Shown: positions 35,698 to 49,910, counted from the first letter of the stretch. The stretch: DNA of 64,000 nt from Margaritifera margaritifera (GCA_029931535.1 JAQPZY010001418.1:306001-370000), one strand, 5' to 3'. Numbers and translations: made by a program. The notes: generated by a model not told the origin, from the letters alone.

Positions 35698-37082
35698 ACT
35701 AATTTTCATGGGGTACCAATTTTCGTGGATTTTGTTTTTGCCCTAAACCACGAATTTAAAGACAAAACAAAATATTTGCCACATATGATAAAGAGCCCCC
35801 CACCCCATTTTTATTACTGTGTTTCATTCCTAGAGATCAGCAAAGCTATTTGATAAATCAACATCTTTTTTGTAATCTGATAATACAATATTAGCATTTA
35901 CATGTGTTTGTTTTATTTTAACCCTTTAAAAACAAAGAATTATATTGCATTTTATATTGTTTCAGTGCACACACATCTATACAGTATCCGGTGGCTGTAA
36001 TTTTCACTCACTGGCTTAAATCGATATGTTGTGACATTAGTAAAGATAGATAGAAACGAAAAAAAGCATAAGGTATTCAAACACTAGTATTACTGTAAAT
36101 GAAAGAAAAAAGAATCAATTATACTAGCATATGAAAATTAGATTTAATACTTATTCAATCAATTCTTCATTCAAGTGAAACTGTTGTCGAAAATTTAAAT
36201 CCTTGTGAAAGTATGTCTCATTTTATCCATGCATGCTTAATCCCAATGAACAACACTCGGTATATACACTAATTACTGCAGAGTATTGAAGCTCACACTT
36301 CACTGATTTTTGGACAAAACCACTGAATCAACATCATGTCATTCAAGTCTGCTGGTACACACAAATGTTTGTCAGGTAAATAATCCTGAAATTTTTTTAT
36401 TAATTAAGTCCAGCATTCTCAAAGCCAAGGATAATTAGGACTGATCCTTCACACATTTTCGCATAAGCCGCAATTATCCATTAAGCATGAATCGACTTGA
36501 TTGATGAAGTGTTAAGTAAAGTCTAGTGGTTGAAGTTGGTTCATACATGAAGCAGACTCAAACAAAGGAGTGATTCCATTGTTTTTCAGTTTAGTTAGCA
36601 TCTTCACACTTTCATGGGCTCTCAACTTATCAAATGTTGACACTGCTTGCCAATTGCATTTTGAGCATGGTCACATGTCTGGTTCACATGAGGAATGACG
36701 ACATCATCTAAACTGACGGGGATCTAATTTGAATTGTACCTCTCAGGCCACTGTGGTAATGTCATGGTCATCTGAAAGTAATGATGGTGCAACTTTATGG
36801 ACAGTGTTTTAAGGAAGAGATGTACTTTAATAATCAATTTGCTTAGTGTTGTTGGCTGTGTCGGCTCCCTTTGATGTTGAGTCTAAGTGATGGATCTTGT
36901 CTGCATAATTTTGTTCTTTTGTATTCTTTATTTGAGGTATTTATAGAAGTTAATCCATGAAATCAGATACATAAAAATATTCAAACTTTGACAAGTAAAT
37001 CCATTAATTTAAGTACCCGCGAAAATGTCTTTCTTTCCAAAATCATGAAAATTGAGATCCACGAAAAGAAATGAAACTGCGG
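35698..37082 (-). mobile_element. pogo/Tigger-like DNA transposon with transposase remnant
   Basis: The TA-flanked element of about 1.39 kb has inverted ends CTGTAGTATCA and TGAAACTGCGG. On the minus strand at 36640-36512 an open stretch reads TFDKLRAHESV...KNNGIT...CMNQLQPLDFT and then a stop. The D.RAH and LQPLD pair is the signature of the C-terminal DDE region of pogo/Tigger (CENP-B-like) transposases, and the TA duplication agrees with that superfamily. More degraded sequence lies up to about 36800. It is inactive: no full frame and no DNA-binding domain. Confidence 0.75.
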
Positions 37083-37356
37083 TACATATGTATAAAATAT
37101 ATCAATTCTTGTATTAAACTTTTATATAGTTTTATATAATGCCTTAGTATCAAGACTATTGGGATACAGGTATCTAGCCAATGAATACAATAAATTTATT
37201 TAATCAGTCTGTTCATCTCTCCATGCACATTATCGATTGGCATGAAAGAAAAATCTCATAAAGAGTGATTATTTGTATTAAAAAATTGCGACATTAGAGG
37301 AGAACTGAGGATCCACACAATTTTTTATATGAAAGCGGTGATTATTCATTCTCTCA

Positions 37357-38538
<1,182 letters not shown>

Positions 38539-39000
38539 TATAGATATATCAGACTAGTAATATACATGTTCTTTTTGCTGTTGAGACATTGTTAGTTTCA
38601 GTATCATTAAGTTTTTTTTTTATCTGTCTATGCATCCATCCATCCATTATACAGAGTTTTTTTTTCCTCTAGCATCTAGAGCTAATAGCCAGTGCTCCAA
38701 GTATCTATCAGACTTAAGTTGCCAAAGGGTGACCTACTTACAAATTTTATTGACTTTTTCAAATTTTATATAACCAAGCCCAAATAATTTGGTTGCCATA
38801 AACATTGAAAGCAGAAATCAGTTGAGTTGGGAATTAATGGTAGAAGGTTACACAAACTGAAAATTTTAGTAAAAGGCAAATTAAAAAGTAGTTATATAAC
38901 AAAATCAAATCATTATTTTTAGTAGTATATTTAGATCGGTCTGAGAAAACTGTCAATAGTTATCATCTGCTTCAACCTCCAGTCACACAGTGAAATTCAC

Positions 39001-39608
39001 TGTTTAGTGTTGTATAAACCATCTCTCCACAAATTGCCTAGTGTTCTATAAACCATCTCTCTACATATTGCCTAGTGTTCTATAAACCATCTCTCTACAT
39101 ATTGCCTAGTGTTCTATAAACCATCTCTCTACATATTGCCTAGTGTTCTATAAACCATCTCTCTACATATTGCCTAGTGTTCTATAAACCATCTCTACAT
39201 ATTGCCTAGAGTGTTCTATAAACAATCTCTACATATTGCCTAGTGTTCTAAAAACAAACTCTACATATTGCCTAGTGTTCTATAAACCATCTCTCTACAT
39301 AATGCCTAGTGTTCTATAAACCATCTCTCTACATAATGCCTAGTGTTCTATAAACCATCTCTCTACATATTGCCTAGTGTTCTATAAACCATCTCTCTAT
39401 ATATTGCCTAGTGTTCTATAAACCATCTCTACATATTGCCTAGTGTTCTATAAACAATCTCTACATATTGCCTAGTGTTCTATAAACAATCTCTACATAT
39501 TGCCTAGTGTTCTATAAACCATCTCTCTACATATTGCCTAGTGTTCTATAAACCATCTCTCTACATATTGCCTAGTGTTCTATAAACCATCTCTCTGCAT
39601 ATTGCCTG
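39001..39608. repeat. 34-bp minisatellite, about 18 copies
   Basis: The unit contains ATTGCCTAGTGTTCTATAAA then CCATCTCTCTACAT. Some copies are 32 bp (one CT deleted) and share an AACAATCT variant, and these variants cluster, which suggests local block duplication. It lies in FBXO42 intron 3. Confidence 0.95.
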
Positions 39609-40069
39609 ATTGCAATTCACTTATAAAGGGCCTTTTCCTTCTTTGGCCTCTTATGCTAATTTATTTTAATAAAGTCTTTGCCATATGTGAATTTATGGTA
39701 GTTTGACTGAGAGTACCGTGTACTAAACTTTCAATATTTAATTCCATATCCTCATTTTTCCGGATCTATGCCATTAGCTGAATTTGATTGGTATTGCACA
39801 GGTCATGTATTTGAGCGGTCACATATTGGTTGCGAGCCAGAGTTAGTCACATGTAAAGATGGTGAATTAATGTAATAACCGGTTGTCTCACGATCAAAAA
39901 GCAACTGTGCTCGAACTAAATTGCATGTAACAACTTTTTTTGTGTAAAACATGGTATAAAGTGTTGGCCATTTTATGATTCTTAAGGTTGCCAGAGGGTG
40001 AGCAGTTGGCAATTTTCATTCGCCAATTCTGACTTTTTAGTTGCAAAAATGGAGCATTTTACTTGCAGC

Positions 40070-41490
40070 TTATAGCACTGTTAGCATAGGCGTAATTGAT
40101 AGTCACCCACTTTTGTTTCCACTTAACAACTCCCTTAATTGTTACTGGAGCACTGTTAGCATATGTGTAATAGATAGCCACCCACTTTTGTTTCCACTTA
40201 ACAACTCCCTTAATTGTTACTGGATTTCAACCAAATTTAGTATTTTAGTATGCATCTTGATATTTATGAGACCTTGGCTAGAATCGGATGTCAGCATTCT
40301 GCATAATCATTTAGTGGAGTTATACCCCCCTCTTCCACTGAACGTAAGATCCACCCACTTTTGTTTCCACTTAATAACTGATTGTTGGATTTTAACCAAA
40401 TTTGGTATGCAGTTTAATTTTCGTGAGACCTTGGCTGAGTTTGATGTTTTGCACGTCTTAGTGGAGTTATAGCGCCTGATTGTCAGACCCACCCTCTTTC
40501 ATTTCTGCAGAATAACTTCCTTAATTATTTTGTATTTCGACCAAATTTGGTATGCAGCTTGGTGTTGATGACCCCTTGGCTGAGTTTGATTGTCTGCTTT
40601 CTGCATCATCGTTTAGGGGAGCTATATCCCCTCATTGTTGATCCCACCCACTTTTGCTTCCGCACAATAACTTGTGTGCTTATTATTAAATATTAACCAA
40701 ATCTGGTATGCAGCTTGATTTTCATGGCATCTTGGCTGAGCTCAGTTGTCAGCATTCTGTATCATTTAGCAGAGTTATATCCCTTGATTGTCAAAATGAC
40801 ACACTTTCATTTCTGTACAATAACTCCCATAATAAGTATTGGATTTCAACTAAATTTTATAGGCGGCTTGATATTGATGAGGTCTTGGGTGAGTTTTTAT
40901 TGTTGGTATACTACATCATCATTTAGCAGAGTTATAGCCCCTGATTGACTACTTTAATTTCAGCACTCCATTTATTTAAGATTCAATTTCAGCCATGCTT
41001 GGTAGACAGATTGATTTTGTTACGACCTTGGCTGAAATTGATTACCAGCATTCTGTTTCATTATTTAATAGAGTTATAGCCCCAGATTGTATGAGGTTTT
41101 GGAGAAAGATAGTAGACAGCTTGATATTAATTAGATGTTACCTGAATTTGATTATCTGTGTTGCTTAGGTACATGCTTAGCATGCAGCATCATCTTTTAA
41201 TGGAGTTATGGCCCCTGTCTGTCAAACTAACCAACCTTCCTTTCTGTGCAATAACTTCCTCAGTCTGCACAGTGATTAACAGAGTTGTGGTCCCTGATTG
41301 TTTGACACGCCCACTTTTGTTTGCACGTAATAATTTCTTTAATTGTTATTGGCTTTCAAGAATATTTTATATGCAGTACTATATATTGTTATAACACCAG
41401 TGGAATTGATTATCAGCTTCCTGTATCGTTATTGAGTGGAGTTATGGACAAAGAATGTTGGACCCACATGTTGTATGCAGCTTTATATTG
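40070..41490. repeat. Degenerate array of about 150-bp units
   Basis: About nine diverged units, each with GAGTTATAGCCCC, a CCACCCACTTTTGTTTCCAC segment, ATTGGATTTCAACCAAATTT and GATGAGACCTTGGCTGAGTT. Open frames reported across it are artefacts. The same kind of sequence appears at 28980 and 29860. It lies in FBXO42 intron 3. Confidence 0.85.
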
Positions 41491-41662
41491 ATGAGACCCC
41501 ACATTTGTGTTGCAGTTTTCAAAAATCAATTAGAATACACCCTAGTACACCCTAGCACCATTTTGGGGCAAGATACAGTTTTCTGCAGAGCCCATACTTA
41601 TTACTTATGGTTTTTTTTATAATCTTCAGAGTTTGATAACACCTGATTGTATTTCATTTCAG

Positions 41663-41829
41663 GCAGCCAGGTTTTTCTCTGAGCTGCACATCTACAGTCC
41701 ACCATCCAACCGCTGGTCTCACATTCCCACCCTGTCTCACGAGAGTCCTAAACCCATGGCTGGTCATTCTGCATCAGTCATAAGGAACAGGATGGTTGTG
41801 TTTGGGGGAACTCAAGCTCCACAAAACAG
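41663..41829 (+). CDS. FBXO42: FBXO42 exon 4 (kelch 3)
   Basis: Acceptor CATTTCAG, donor AACAG|GTTTAT; enters phase 0, leaves after two bases of an Arg codon. Encodes RFFSELHIYSPPSNRW and PMAGHSASVIRNRMVVFGG, matching the vertebrate ERFFDEIHTYSP and PMAGHSSCVI blocks. It completes one blade and starts the next. Confidence 0.95.
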
Positions 41830-42273
41830 GTTTATAGAGGCTCTTACAGTACCCACAAAGTGTACTGACCATATTTCACACATGCTGGTAGAGGATGCTT
41901 TTTAATGTAGTTCAGCAAACTATGCCTGTGAAATCTCCTGTCTCAAGCTGTACTTTTCTCACCAGGTGTAACTTTTACACAACTCCACTTCCAGAGTGGA
42001 TTCTTCCTGGCCGGTTCTGGATTAACTAAGTATCACTAAAGGATTAACTGCAGGTGGTAACATCATTGGTCGTAAATCAATTAAGTCTGTTACCCAACAG
42101 CACAGTGTAGCAGAGGGCTGACTTCACCTGTAAATCTTTGAGATTACACTGTGTAGCTGGGTGTAATTAAGTGGATACTACATCAGTGGAATATGGTCAA
42201 TACACTTTAAACTGTACTATACATGAGTGCTGATTTCAAATGAAATTTATGACACGAGTTGAATAATTTTTAT

Positions 42274-42590
42274 CCTGTGCATGCCTTGGCAATTAAAAAG
42301 TTTTATTTTGTGCAGGCCTTGGCAATTAAAATGTTGTTTTATTTTTTACAGGCCTTGGCAATTAAAAGATTATTTTATATTATGCAGGCCTTGTCAATTA
42401 AAAGGTTTTATTTTATACAGGCCTTGGCAATTAAAAGGTTGATTAATCATATGCAGGCCTTGGCAATTAATAGATCGGTTTTTTTTACAGGCCTTGGCAA
42501 TTAAAGGGTTGTTTTATCTTGTACAGGCCTTGGCAATTAAAAGGTTGTTTTATCTTGTGCAGGCCTTGGCAATTAAAAGGTTGAAGTAAT
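42274..42590. repeat. About 36-bp minisatellite, nine copies
   Basis: The unit contains GCAGGCCTTGGCAATTAAAA followed by a variable TTTTAT-rich segment of changing length. FBXO42 intron 4. Confidence 0.95.
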
Positions 42591-42932
42591 TCAATGACTT
42601 TCCTAAATTTTATTTGAAACAGGCACAGAAATGTAAGATTTTCTATAAGTTTCATAATTAATTTCATTTGAAATAGACAGAAATGTAAGATTTCTCACAT
42701 GATGAAAAATACTGATTTTATTAAAATAAACTGTATAAAAAGTGTATTGAACTAACTCTAAAAACATTTTTGTGTATTGGTAATTACACCTTTGCCATAT
42801 ATAATGTCTTACGGTGTGAAATCTGGAAATCTGAGGGTGAACATTCAGATCATAAGATTTGTTGTCATCATAATAGAATTGTAACTTTCCACAGCTAAGG
42901 AGGTGTATATTTAAATATTTTTAAAATGCTTT

Positions 42933-43035
<103 letters not shown>

Positions 43036-43399
43036 AGGAAACACTTGTAAATGCTGTACATGCCCAAAGGTAACTATATGTAGACCGATTGCGAAATACT
43101 CCTGGCAGACATTCATAGTTATGAATGTAAATCTTATTCTTTTTCCTATATTTAACTTCACAACTATAAAAACAAATAATTTCAAATCCCTTATCTGACA
43201 AAACAAACATGAGATGGCAAATCTTTGTATGGCAGGTGTCAGACTGCCTCAAGTGTTAGTAATAATTGCTCATATCAACTAGTCTCTCTCAATTAGTTTA
43301 AAAGTTTATTTGATTATTTTTTTGTCTTGAAGCAAATCTGCAGTGTAAGATTATTATTGATGTTTACTATGCATTTTTTTTTTCTTCCCCTTTTTACAG

Positions 43400-43496
43400 A
43401 ATTAATGATGTCTGGGTGTTTAATTTTGATGTGATGTCCTGGAAAAAACAACTTACTTCAAATGTTAAACCAAGTCCTCGTTATGGACAGTCACAG
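43400..43496 (+). CDS. FBXO42: FBXO42 exon 5 (kelch 4)
   Basis: Acceptor CCCCTTTTTACAG, donor TCACAG|GTCTCC. One base completes the Arg codon from exon 4; leaves phase 0 (residues 225-257). Encodes INDVWVFNFDVMSWKK and PSPRYGQSQ, aligned with vertebrate NDVWVLDLEQWAW and PHPRGGQSQ. Confidence 0.95.
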
Positions 43497-44709
43497 GTCT
43501 CCATTTTTTTCTCTCTCTCTCTCTCTCACTTCAGATTCACTTTGTCATTAAAGATGATAAACAAGAAATTACATAAATTGCTTTGTTTCAGTTTGTTTTA
43601 TTATATAGGACATTAAAGGAAATTTCAAGGAGGAAATGAATATACAACTAGTGATTGATGGCCAGGAGCGTGCATCATGAGTCATATCTTTGATTGTTGA
43701 TTTATTATTTCATATGCCATCAGAAAACCTAGTGTATGTAGCTATTCTCACAGCTTGGGATAAATTGTGCAGACACTTTGGCAGACATTCAGATCATGAC
43801 CTGTATATATGCATATCTTTATGTAATTTTATATTTCCTGAGAGTTTAATCTTAAATTAAAGCTTTTAACCCCCCCCCCCCCCCTTTCACGCACACATGA
43901 ATACACACATTTTTCTGGGTCATTTTATCCTATATGGAGACATTTCTAGTTTGTGTATTGCTGTTTCATCACATCAAAGAAAGTGACTGTTGGAATTTTG
44001 AATGCTGGTGTTGACGATGACTTTAGTGTGAAGGAATCTTTTTTGTATATTTCGCAGGAGTTTATGCTTATAGTATGATAGAACCGATTCACTCCACAGA
44101 CAGCTTTAGATATGTGGATCTTATTTTGTATGCCTTTTGTTGACAAGATAATCATTTGGTATGTGAACATGCCATTTTAACTCCTTTTTAGGTAGACTAG
44201 GCCATACAAGACTGAAGAATGCCTAAAACGGTCTAGTTGCCTCAAAATCAAGATTTTCATAAAACTGCATGAAAATTGGGATTTTTCCTTCATATTTTCT
44301 TTAAAATTCTGAACAAGCAACAAAACATTTACTAACCCCACAAATTTTTAACTTGTTCTGGGCTGCTATATAATGGGTTTTTCCATCCTTGCCCTGATAA
44401 ATATTCAAATGAAATATCAAACCAAAAGTCCTGGATTTTTCCAACTGAAATTAAGACCAGTCTTAAAAGTTAAGTCTAAGATCCAGATATTTCACTGAAT
44501 AAAATTTAAGTAGGACTTAATTTGAGCCAATCTGACATTATTAAGACAAGACATTAAGAATTGTTGGTGACAATGGGGCCGGGTCTATTTAGATACAAAA
44601 TCAATATAGCTTTTGTCACCTACAATTTGGACCATAGATCTTGAGCAGGATTAAAAAAACATCATCATATTGACTACAAATTGTTTCATGATATTTGCTT
44701 AAATTTCAG

Positions 44710-44766
44710 ATTACAATAGATGATGATCATATTTTTATTCTTGGTGGATGTGGAGGACCAAATCAG
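44710..44766 (+). CDS. FBXO42: FBXO42 exon 6 (kelch 5 core, 57 nt)
   Basis: A 19-codon microexon between TAAATTTCAG and AATCAG|GTAAAA, phase 0 on both sides. Encodes ITIDDDHIFILGGCGGPNQ, almost the vertebrate IVIDDATILILGGCGGPN block. Too short to be found by ORF length alone. Confidence 0.95.
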
Positions 44767-44980
44767 GTAAAACCATACAATATTTATATCTGCTTGAAGA
44801 ATTGACTGTCTAACAGTATATTTCCCTGGTGCCAAAATGTTGTGCTTTTTCAGTCTTAGGGTGTTTTTCATGGGATTGGGGAACAAAGAGTACCAGTCAT
44901 CAGTTGTGGATACATTTAATAAATCTCTGTTTTGATATCTCTCCTTCTCTTGCTCTGTTTCAATACCTGTTTATACCTCA

Positions 44981-45167
44981 GGGCTGTTCCGTTTAAAGAT
45001 ACATGGTAACCAGGGGAGGTATTTTTTAAAAATATATACCAGGGTACTCCACCTACTCAAAGAGTTCATATGAAAATGATACAGAATTCTAAATTGCATC
45101 TGTGGGTGACTACTCCACATTAAAAGTGCCTTCCCTGGGTCCCAAGTATATTTTACTGGAACAGCCC
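44981..45167. mobile_element. 187-bp MITE with 3-bp target duplication
   Basis: Ends GGGCTGTTCC and GGAACAGCCC are perfect 10-bp inverted repeats, flanked by TCA on both sides (44978-44980 and 45168-45170). A 3-bp duplication suggests the PIF/Harbinger superfamily. It lies in FBXO42 intron 6. Confidence 0.75.
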
Positions 45168-45469
45168 TCACCAATTCAGTTTTGGGGGTATTATTATTTA
45201 CTGTTGTCCAATTAGGTATGCTGCGAGGTGGCCATAAATTGTGATTGCTGCACAACAACTTTAGTTTTAGTCTGCATGTGTTTGGAAATTTAGTACAGTA
45301 ACTATTCTACATAATGCCTGCACTGTGTGATTAAGAAATTAGAAGAGTTAGCTCCCTTTGATATGTTGGCAGATCTCTTCATTGGAGGTGCATGATCTCT
45401 CTTTCTGCCAATATGGTCGTGCTGAATAAAACTACATTTTTGACACTGATTTAACTCTCATAGTTAAGT

Positions 45470-46880
45470 GGTAACAAGACGGCTGTGATCAAACTTGGAA
45501 TATGGGATTATGTTATCAAGATCTCGGACAGGTTTGATATTGATATATTTAGGTGATCTTACATCTGATTGGCGGAGAATGTTAGCACCCTTTAACTGAT
45601 CTGATTTTGGTGAAATTTGGAATATGGGCTTATATCTTTAAGATCTTGGACAAGTTCGATAATGAGCAACATTCGTGCATATTAATAAGGTGATCTTAGA
45701 TGAGCTTGCTACCTCTTTGGAGTCTATATTTCTGGTCTTATTTTGATCATACTTGAAATATAAGTTTATATCAGCAAGATCTCCGTTTGATAATGAAAGA
45801 AGATGTTTTTCAAGTAAACACCCCAGTTTCATCGGCATATCTTTAGCAAATAAAGTGCTGGATTGCAAATTTTTCAATTGCACAATATGCATTAAAATGG
45901 ATAAATCCAAAATTTTCAAAAGCACATAAACAAAACTCAAATTTACTTCAAAGGTGAGAGGTCACTGTACCACACGTAACATATTTTACAGCTGCCCTGT
46001 TCAGCATGCTGATAACAATATGTAGGTGGGACAGAAAGAGAATTTCAAGTGAGAATGAAAGAACTACTCATGGATATCTGTAAAAAAAATAAGGATACCC
46101 CACTATCTAAACACTTCAACCTACCTAACCACAACCAACATAGATTGTGTTCAGTATTAGATAAATAAATTATTTTGTCTGACACAGATTTATTTAGTAG
46201 CAACATCAAACATAAAGATAGAGAATATTTTTGGATACATAAACTACACTCCATTCAGTAGGGATCAACATCCATGTTTAAATCTGGAGTTTCCAGACAT
46301 TTTATTTTTCATGCATATTAATGAACTGATCTTGCATCTGATTGGTTGACTTTGTTACCACTCTGGAGACCATATTTCTGATCCACTTTTTTGAGGAAAT
46401 GGGCTTAGATCATCATTATCTCGGACAGGGTTGAAAATGAGGTAATCTTGCATCTGATTGGCTGAGTTTGTTACCACTCTGGAGGCCATAATTTGATCAG
46501 CTTTTGATCAAACTTAGAATATGGATTTGTATGATCAAGATCTCAGATTATTTGATAATGAGCAAGATCCCTGCATAATAATGGGGTGATCTTGCATCTG
46601 ATTGGCTGAGCTTGTTACCGCACTGCAGGTCATATTTCAAATCCAGTTGTTATCAAACTTGGAATATGGGTTTATATCATCAAGATCTCAGACAAGTTTG
46701 ATAATGAGTGGAACCATACACATATTAACAAGGTGATCTTGCATCAAATTGGAGGATGTTGTTACTTCCCTAGAGACTATATTTCACATCCATTTCAATA
46801 AAACTTGGTAAATATGCTTATATCACCAAGATTTTGGATGAGTTTGATTGTGAATTGGAGCTGCACATATTAATTATAGC
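45470..46880. repeat. Degenerate array of about 150-170-bp units
   Basis: About seven diverged units with GATCTTGCATCTGATTGGCT, GTTACCACTCTGGAG, CAAACTTGGAATATGGGTTTA and ATCAAGATCTC. It lies in FBXO42 intron 6. An unrelated segment at 46040-46260 interrupts it. Confidence 0.85.
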
Positions 46881-47580
46881 TATATCTTTGGAAATAATTT
46901 TTTCAGACATAGTAAAATAAGTAAAACTTACATGATTGAGGTTGGGAGATATTTTCCATAGAGTTATGTTCTTACAATACTGTAGAAGCCCACTGTGAAA
47001 TGGTCAATTAAATCATGTAAGGCAGGTGAGCTGTATCATGCCTACTTGGGATTCTTGTTTGTTTTAGGTAGCTTGAAGATCAAGGGCACTGCTACAAAAA
47101 AGATTTTTCCATTGCATTTCATTTCCACATAATAACTTAAGATCTAGAAGACAGAAATCAGTGAAATTTGTTTTCAGAGCTGTTTACTGCTACATTTTCA
47201 CCATTGTTTGTATGGAAAATTCCACAAAAATGTAGAGTATATATCAAGGTATCGATTTTATAAACCAAGTCTTTTTCTGCAAATATGCATCATGCCAGAG
47301 TTCTATTCATTTCTTAGACTCTTCAGCTCTATTACTGAAGTGTTTGAGAATGCTCTTTTGCATTGAATTCAAGTCTCTATATCATTATGTTTGTTTTGTT
47401 ATTGTTTTGTTAGTTTTAATGGCACTTCCAACACATTATTGGCTATAAAATGACAAGCAAATGGGAGCTAAGTGCCTTTCCCAAGAACACACTGAGGCAG
47501 CCCACAAGTTTGATCTTATGATGAACTGTTGACAAGGTAAATAATGCAATGGGATTCAAGATCACTCTGAATTACAGATG

Positions 47581-47942
47581 AGATGCTCTTAATAGAAATA
47601 AAGATATGCACCAAGAATAACAGATCAGATGGTATTAATAGAAATAAAGATATGCACCAAGAATAACAGATCAGATGGTATTAATAGAAATAAAGATATG
47701 CACCAAGAATAACAGATCAGATGGTCTTAATAGAAATAAAGATATGCACCAAGAATAACAGGTGAGATGCTCTTAATAGAAATAAAGATATGCACCAAGA
47801 ATAACAGGTGAGATGCTCTTAATAGAAATAAAGATATGCACCAAGAATAACAGGTGAGATGCTCTTAATAGAAATAAAGATATGCACCAAGAATAATAGG
47901 TGAGATGCTCTTAATAGAAATAAAGATATGCACCAAGAATCA
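47581..47942. repeat. 46-bp minisatellite, eight copies
   Basis: Units start every 46 bp from 47581 (AGATG..CTTAATAGAAATAA, then AGATATGCACCAAGAATAAC). Two sequence variants occur in blocks, GGTATT then CTCTT. FBXO42 intron 6. Confidence 0.95.
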
Positions 47943-47949
47943 TGATCTG

Positions 47950-49000
47950 TGATCAGCCACTTCATTCAAACTTTGGTATGTGGGAGCCGGTCAGCCGATT
48001 AGAGGAGCAGTTATGCTAGAAATAAAAAAATGGGGGGGGGGGTCTTCAAAAATGTTGATGCTGGACACCAGTTGTCATAGTTTGTTGTCAATGTTAGATA
48101 AACTGTGGACAAGTGGCTAAAATTATGTATAGAACATTGCCAATGATGAACACTGTCTGGGTAAACAGGTCTGTGGTTTGTGTGTAGAATGAAGTCTGTT
48201 TTGGGGTTAGCAGCAGAAAGGGTCACTGTAACATAAATTACCAGTAGAGGACATCAGTTATTGTCCATGTCTGCGCAAGGACCTAGTTTTAAGAATATAC
48301 TTTATTAAAATTTAATGTGCATGTTTCTTTCAACAAAGGAAAGAAGCCTTATTGATTTTGAGGTCATTGTCTTGAAGGACAATATTGCTATTATTATAAA
48401 TAGACTTTACCATTACATTTAATTTCATTACAATAACTTGGGTTCTAGCGGACAGATTTCAATAGTATTTCATCATCTTATATCAAGGAATCAGGCAGTT
48501 GATCATGTGGTCATATTATGTAGGTCAAGGTCATTTTGACTAAAACTAATTCCCCCCCCCCCCTTTGTATTTCATGTACACACAATAACTTAAGTTGCAG
48601 TCAACGAATATTGAAGAAATGTATGTATTTTCCCCTCAGCCCAATAAAGACTCTTATTCTTGTTGGTTTTGGTAGCTTTAAGGTTAAGGTCACTGTTTCT
48701 TAATGTAGTTTATTCAGAGTTTACCAGAAGATTTCAACAAAATGTAATGCGTGTTTCTTTCAGACCCAGTTGAATGCTTATTGATTTGGGGTTGATGGTA
48801 GGTGAAGATCAAGATTTAAATAAGAGAGGCTCATTTTTACACAGTTAACCTTAAGTTGGCAGGGTATGATGTGTCTTTTGCAGTAGTCCTGATACATCAT
48901 CATAAATCGTTTAATTTTCTCATCAGTATGGTGATCATTGCATCAAGAACAAGAGTTATACAGAACTTTCTTTCCTAGTACCATTCTGAGAAGTGTATTT
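47950..49000. other. FBXO42 intron 6, 3' part
   Basis: No exon is supported. It contains diverged repeats with ACAATAACTTAAGTT..AG and GGTAGCTT.AAGGT.AAGGTCACT, also seen at 47060-47170, and C/G runs at 48035 and 48553. Confidence 0.5.
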
Positions 49001-49010
49001 TCTATTTCAG

Positions 49011-49130
49011 ATATTTAGTGACTTCTGGTTGCTTACCTTGAAATCTGATGAACCGTGGCTTTGGGAAGAGGTCAAGGTGAACAACAAAGTATATGGTGTG
49101 CCTCAGATATGGTGTCATCCTGCTTGCAAG
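49011..49130 (+). CDS. FBXO42: FBXO42 exon 7 (kelch 6)
   Basis: Acceptor TCTATTTCAG, donor TTGCAAG|GTAAAG, phase 0 on both sides; residues 277-316. Encodes IFSDFWLLTLK, WLWEEVKVNN and a terminal IWCHPACK, matching vertebrate LFKDAWLLHM and LWCHPACR. Confidence 0.95.
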
Positions 49131-49737
49131 GTAAAGAGAGAGAGAGAGATAATATTTGCTTGAAATGAGTGAATAATGGATATATTTCATCGAGTGGGTG
49201 AAAATATTTAAGTTTTTCATCCACAAGATGAAATGTAACCATTATTCACTTGGAGCAAGCAAATTTTCTTTTTATTTTATGCTCAAATGTATTGGCTAGC
49301 AATATGTATAACAGATTGAAGTAGCAGATTTCTTGCTGTATTCTGCGTGATAATGTCAGTGGTTAACCGTTTATGTTCTGCTGTGATTTGTGTATATTCG
49401 CACAGAAAATATCAGCAGTAAGATAATTTTTCTTCCCAATTCAAGGTAAAACAACAACAACAAAAATAGAAAAAATTATATGCACATCAATGGGTTCGTC
49501 TGCATGTGAGGCAGCCATATTTACCACTAGACCAAGCAATCATCTACAAATATCTCAAACTTTCTTGCTCATAATGTTATCAACGTGGCAGTGAAAAATT
49601 ATATCTCATAATTCACGGCCTAGCATAATATATATATATATTTCAAATCTACCTCGATTGTGCAAAAAATTATCTTGCCAAATCACCAGAGTAAAAATGG
49701 TGCAGAAAAAAAATACATGATGTAGTCAATATATAGA

Positions 49738-49910
49738 GTGCAGACAGGTAATTGACATCCATTCACCAGGTGTTAGGACATCTTTCTGACCTAACACTGT
49801 GTGAACACACAGGCAGACAATTGACATCCATTCACCAGGTATTCAAGCATTATACTGTCCCAACACAGCATAAACACATGGTGAATGGGTGTCAGTTGCC
49901 TGCCTGTGCC
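49738..49910. repeat. Inverted repeat with internal direct copy
   Basis: The left arm GCAGACAGG.AATTGACATCC ATTCACCAGGTGT pairs with the right arm ACA.GGTGAATGGGTGTCA..TGCCTGCCTGTGC (about 38 bp, few mismatches). A second direct copy of the left arm lies at 49811-49841. It is a probable MITE in FBXO42 intron 7. The 143-codon minus-strand frame that crosses it has no domain. Confidence 0.65.

Noticed and set aside
40041..40472. 143-codon plus-strand frame
   Set aside because: Produced by the ~150-bp degenerate array; not conserved between units.
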